Source of the DNA: Allotamlana fucoidanivorans
GTDB lineage: Bacteria > Bacteroidota > Bacteroidia > Flavobacteriales > Flavobacteriaceae
Direction: 5' to 3'
Length of the DNA stretch: 64,000 bases
Assembly: GCF_045788535.1 (NCBI RefSeq)
Contig: NZ_CP074074.1
Span: forward strand, 3,968,001-4,032,000
Made by a program: the position numbers and the translations under genes. Position 1 is the stretch's first letter; the number at the start of each line of letters is the position of its first letter. Under the pieces are notes generated by a model. The model searched no databases, was not told the DNA's origin, and saw nothing but the letters and a program-made list of their open reading frames with translations. Shown piece by piece: positions 61,151 through 64,000 of this stretch.

Positions 61151-63856
61151 TTAAATGATAACCTTTAAAACTTGTCCTTGCTGTAGTATTATTTCTTTAT
61201 CAAAAATGACTATCAATTCAGAGTTGTCAATTTTTACAGATGCTTGAACAGTTTTTTCTCCAATAAAAACTTGAGCTGTCGTTTTGTTTAAATCTTCATT
61301 TAAGGAAAACTTCATTTGTTTTAAACGTAGTTTTCCATATTTTAGTTCAATTATTTGTGTTTGAGTACCTCCTTCAATCGTTTGGCTAATATTTCCCCAA
61401 CTTTCAGCGGCAGAAAAAAAGCTTTTGAAGTTCTTAGGGTCTAGTTTTGGAGCAAATCCTAATTTTCCTGCAGGACCGTCAAAAGTAAATCCGCTTATTG
61501 CTAATAAAATATTCCATGAATGCATGGCCCGTGAATAGTGATCGGAACCTTCTACTTCGCTCCATGGATTACGTTTTGCTCCATCGTAACGGTCGTGAAT
61601 AGACCTAATAGAAACTAATGCTTCGTCTAATAAACCTTCGTTTATCATATCACAAGATGCCTCGTATTCTAGGCCTGTCCACACATTTGTTTTATCATGT
61701 GTGTTTTCAAAACTTCGTGGTTTTTCTTTAGACCAGCCACCATTAATCATGGCCGCCTCTCCTTTTGCTGCCAGTACTCTGGCATTGGGTTTTTCGAAAT
61801 CATAAATGGTTGCAATATCAGGTGTCCAATTATATTTAAATATACTTTTAGCTGCTTTTTTGCATTTTTCAGGAGACAAAATGTATCCTAAGCCAAGTTG
61901 GTTTGCCCAGTTCTGGCCAAAAAGCTGTTGTGCATCACAAGCAGTTCCAGGGAAATATCCCGATCGACCTTCGTTAAATGCTTTTACATAGCTTCTGGCA
62001 TTATCATCAATCTCTTCTGGCAATTTAAAGCCATTTTTAACCCCCACATTTCCATTAAAACCAACTGGGTACAAATGATAGTAGAATTCTCCATTCCACA
62101 TTTTTTCATCCATAAATTTTTGACCCGATTTAAATATAGCATGATATCTTGCAGCCAATTCAGGTTCTCCTTGAATAATAGCCATTTCTTCAGCAGCCCT
62201 TAATGCAGCTAAATACAAGGTGTTGTTGTATGGATTTGGCCCATACCACATCGGGTCCCAAAAGGTTTGTTCTCCCTCCAACACACCGTTGGGTTCTAAA
62301 CCAATTTCGGCACCATCCTTAAAAATATGATATCCTATTGCCCCTTTTACTTGTTCCCAAATTGAATCCAGAAAATCGTTATTTGGTGACATTAAATGTT
62401 CACGGTAGGCTTTTAGAACATAACCACTTTGTGCATCGGAGGCATAACTATGCGGAACATTGGGGTCATTCGGTAAATAACCTCGAAAATTAATTCGTCC
62501 CGAAGTACTATATGCTGTTGAATAATTGAAATCCTGAAGTAAACGAACAGAACGTTCCAACTCAGGAAACAATTTAGAAATGGCTGTTACAAAATTATAA
62601 ACGTGGCCGCAGGTACCCATACAAAATCCTACGCCTTCATAAGCATAAAATCTTCCATTTTCCCAAATGGCTACGTTACCAGCTGCTAAGGTAGAAACCG
62701 GCATGGTTATACGATTTGATAGCCAATAAGGTAAAGTATTATCGTTATAGCTTTCTCTAAATAGTTTCGTTTTTCCATAAAGATCATCGAAATTGGCAGC
62801 AACATATTTGGCTACATCATTGGAGTTGTTATACCAATTGTTATAAATATGTCCAACCCAACCTGGTGCTTCCGCGCTTGCTATTTTATACCGTCTACCA
62901 TTTTCGTAATAATTTGGAAAATACCATGATATTAGAAAGGTGATTTCCTTTGTTTGGTTCGGTTTTAGCGTAATGCTGGAACCTACGCTTCCAGTAACAG
63001 GCTCTTTTGAGGTTGTAGTTGCGGTAATACCCTTATCTTTATCAGTTAATAATTCAGCTTTTGTATCCAATACACTTAAAGTAAAGCCACCCAGCTGAGG
63101 GTGTTTTAATAATGTAGAATCTGAACTTAAAGGCTTCATCTCAAAAGAAATTCCGGATACACCTTTTGATTTTAAAGTAGAATTACGGTACTCAACTTTA
63201 GCTTTCTCTGGGAAATGAATGTTCCTTAATATTCCATTAATGTTTATCTCTACGGATTTATCACTAGTATTTGAAAGCGCATACTTTAGCACTATAACAG
63301 GGTTGGCAGAGCTTCGCACGTTCAATGGTACAAAAGGAGAGAAAACTTCGGAACGAATTTCGACAGGAAGTTCTTCGTCAGTTTTTTCATATTTCAATTT
63401 CGCCAAAGGATATTCACCTATAAATTCTATGGCATTAAAGTCATTGCTAGTCAGGCTGTAATTGGTCGCATCTTTTCCTTCTTCTTTAATTGCTATAGAA
63501 AAGCTACTTTTTACTTTTGACACGCGTTCCTGTGGATACAAATATTGATAACCTGTGGATAAGCCGTGACCTGCATTGGGTTGTTGCTGTTGGTTATAAA
63601 CAGATTCGAAAAAGCAAAGTTCTCCATCTCCAGTTATGTATACTTGTCCTGTCCCAATGCCACCACAAGGCATTCCAATCCATTTTAATTCAGCACCTTT
63701 ATATACTTTTTGCTCTCCCTTCTCATATAAAGATTTTACCCAATCAGCGTCTATATTTTTTTCCAAAGGGATATAAGCATCATTTTTGTCGTGTTGTGCA
63801 AATAGACCTAGTGGTAATAATGAAAATACCAGAAATAAATACTTTTTTTGAATCAT
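61151..63856 (-). CDS. GH116 family glycoside hydrolase (GBA2-like), secreted
   Basis: A 901-residue secreted protein (signal peptide to about residue 20, GLFAQ). It has the GBA2 N-terminal beta-domain (about 40-330, with GMPCGGIGTGQVYITGDGEL and the ATPGWVGHIYNNWYNNSNDVA-like segment) and the (alpha/alpha)6 DUF608 catalytic domain (about 370-810; GTCGHVYNF, EQTFWDPMWYGPNPYNNTLYLAALRAAEEM, LGLGYILSPEKCKKAAKSIF). The glutamate in VLEGEQTFWD is a candidate nucleophile, and the aspartate in TACDAQQLFG the acid/base. GH116 enzymes cleave beta-glucosides, beta-xylosides or glucosylceramide. The specificity here is open. Confidence 0.88.
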   Translation of the reverse strand: MIQKKYLFLVFSLLPLGLFAQHDKNDAYIPLEKNIDADWVKSLYEKGEQKVYKGAELKWIGMPCGGIGTGQVYITGDGELCFFESVYNQQQQPNAGHGLSTGYQYLYPQERVSKVKSSFSIAIKEEGKDATNYSLTSNDFNAIEFIGEYPLAKLKYEKTDEELPVEIRSEVFSPFVPLNVRSSANPVIVLKYALSNTSDKSVEININGILRNIHFPEKAKVEYRNSTLKSKGVSGISFEMKPLSSDSTLLKHPQLGGFTLSVLDTKAELLTDKDKGITATTTSKEPVTGSVGSSITLKPNQTKEITFLISWYFPNYYENGRRYKIASAEAPGWVGHIYNNWYNNSNDVAKYVAANFDDLYGKTKLFRESYNDNTLPYWLSNRITMPVSTLAAGNVAIWENGRFYAYEGVGFCMGTCGHVYNFVTAISKLFPELERSVRLLQDFNYSTAYSTSGRINFRGYLPNDPNVPHSYASDAQSGYVLKAYREHLMSPNNDFLDSIWEQVKGAIGYHIFKDGAEIGLEPNGVLEGEQTFWDPMWYGPNPYNNTLYLAALRAAEEMAIIQGEPELAARYHAIFKSGQKFMDEKMWNGEFYYHLYPVGFNGNVGVKNGFKLPEEIDDNARSYVKAFNEGRSGYFPGTACDAQQLFGQNWANQLGLGYILSPEKCKKAAKSIFKYNWTPDIATIYDFEKPNARVLAAKGEAAMINGGWSKEKPRSFENTHDKTNVWTGLEYEASCDMINEGLLDEALVSIRSIHDRYDGAKRNPWSEVEGSDHYSRAMHSWNILLAISGFTFDGPAGKLGFAPKLDPKNFKSFFSAAESWGNISQTIEGGTQTQIIELKYGKLRLKQMKFSLNEDLNKTTAQVFIGEKTVQASVKIDNSELIVIFDKEIILQQGQVLKVII

Positions 63857-63891
63857 ACTCTTTTTTTTAAAACTATTTTTTGCTTTTTTTT

Positions 63892-64000
63892 CTATAACAT
63901 TGTTCTTAAGCGCTTTTCTGCTTCATTATTCCAATACTTGCAGTCAAGCTGGTAAAATACCGAAGTATAGGGTATGGTATAATCGGTCTTTATTATTATT
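63892..64000 (-). CDS. 3' end of an unidentified minus-strand gene
   Basis: A minus-strand frame of 36 codons runs in from the right edge and ends with TAG at 63892-63894, 35 bases before the GH116 start. It reads DYTIPYTSVFYQLDCKYW then NNEAEKRLRTML, a believable protein end with good composition. Its position would make it an upstream operon partner of the GH116 gene. No family recognised from so short a piece. Confidence 0.5.
   Translation of the reverse strand, partial: IIIKTDYTIPYTSVFYQLDCKYWNNEAEKRLRTML

Noticed and set aside
61697..63870. Several plus-strand frames of 60-117 codons inside the GH116 gene
   Set aside because: They are antisense shadows of a strongly supported coding region.
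1..64000. tRNA, rRNA, CRISPR arrays, prophage or toxin-antitoxin and defence systems
   Set aside because: Looked for in all gaps and by repeated-spacer patterns; none were recognised by eye, though a tRNA or small RNA model search was not possible.

Overview
The window is chromosomal DNA from a low-GC member of the Bacteroidota, most likely a marine-type Flavobacteriaceae. This is supported by promoter boxes of the TAnnTTTG type (upstream of purB, purL, rpmH, marR, pflB, btuB), many lipoproteins with acidic residues just after the lipidated cysteine, a TPR protein ending in a type IX secretion sorting tail, a short CarB without the C-terminal regulatory domain, and UUG/GUG starts with little Shine-Dalgarno signal. 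No rRNA, tRNA, CRISPR array, prophage or intact insertion sequence was seen.

Layout. 0-8.5 kb: edge of a haem-binding-domain gene, a helical-repeat protein, purB, then an ECF sigma/anti-sigma/two-DUF4252 operon on the minus strand, a tandem pair of S41 protease lipoproteins and a PP-loop ATPase. 8.5-15 kb: a vitamin B12 uptake locus, with a cobalamin riboswitch in front of btuB and a surface beta-propeller lipoprotein (BtuG-like), and a divergent btuFCD ABC importer. 15-20 kb: rmuC, a thioesterase, an OB-fold protein and a four-gene module (DUF5777 outer-membrane protein, two monohaem cytochrome lipoproteins, YceI). 20-35 kb: housekeeping genes (carB, rpmH, cls, a lytic transglycosylase, mtaB, a peptide-type binding lipoprotein, purL).

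35-41 kb: a TPR/T9SS gene broken by three single-base losses, then pflB-pflA-OFA transporter, a fermentative pyruvate/formate unit with an FNR-like dyad about 40 bp upstream of its predicted transcription start. 41.5-49.5 kb: fatty-acid degradation, with an acyl-CoA ligase followed by marR-fadN-fadA-fadE. The marR promoter sits against a perfect 36-bp palindrome, so an acyl-CoA-responsive autoregulated operon is the natural reading. 49.5-54 kb: secreted M28 and M1 peptidases, a YdeI-type protein and a DUF6503 lipoprotein.

54-61 kb is accessory and decaying: a Crp-like regulator, SDR and SRPBCC genes followed by a DUF1330 remnant; an MmpS-like lipoprotein; a beta-lactamase-fold hydrolase divergent from an AraC regulator split by one amber codon; and the scar of an IS3-family transposase. 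61-64 kb: a secreted GH116-family glycoside hydrolase and the 3' end of another minus-strand gene at the right edge.

I did not find a clearly new defence or mobile system. The most rewarding items are regulatory (the 36-bp MarR palindrome, the pfl FNR-like class II site, the pflB-pflA intercistronic hairpin), the uncharacterised DUF5777/cytochrome/YceI module, and the cluster of freshly broken genes.
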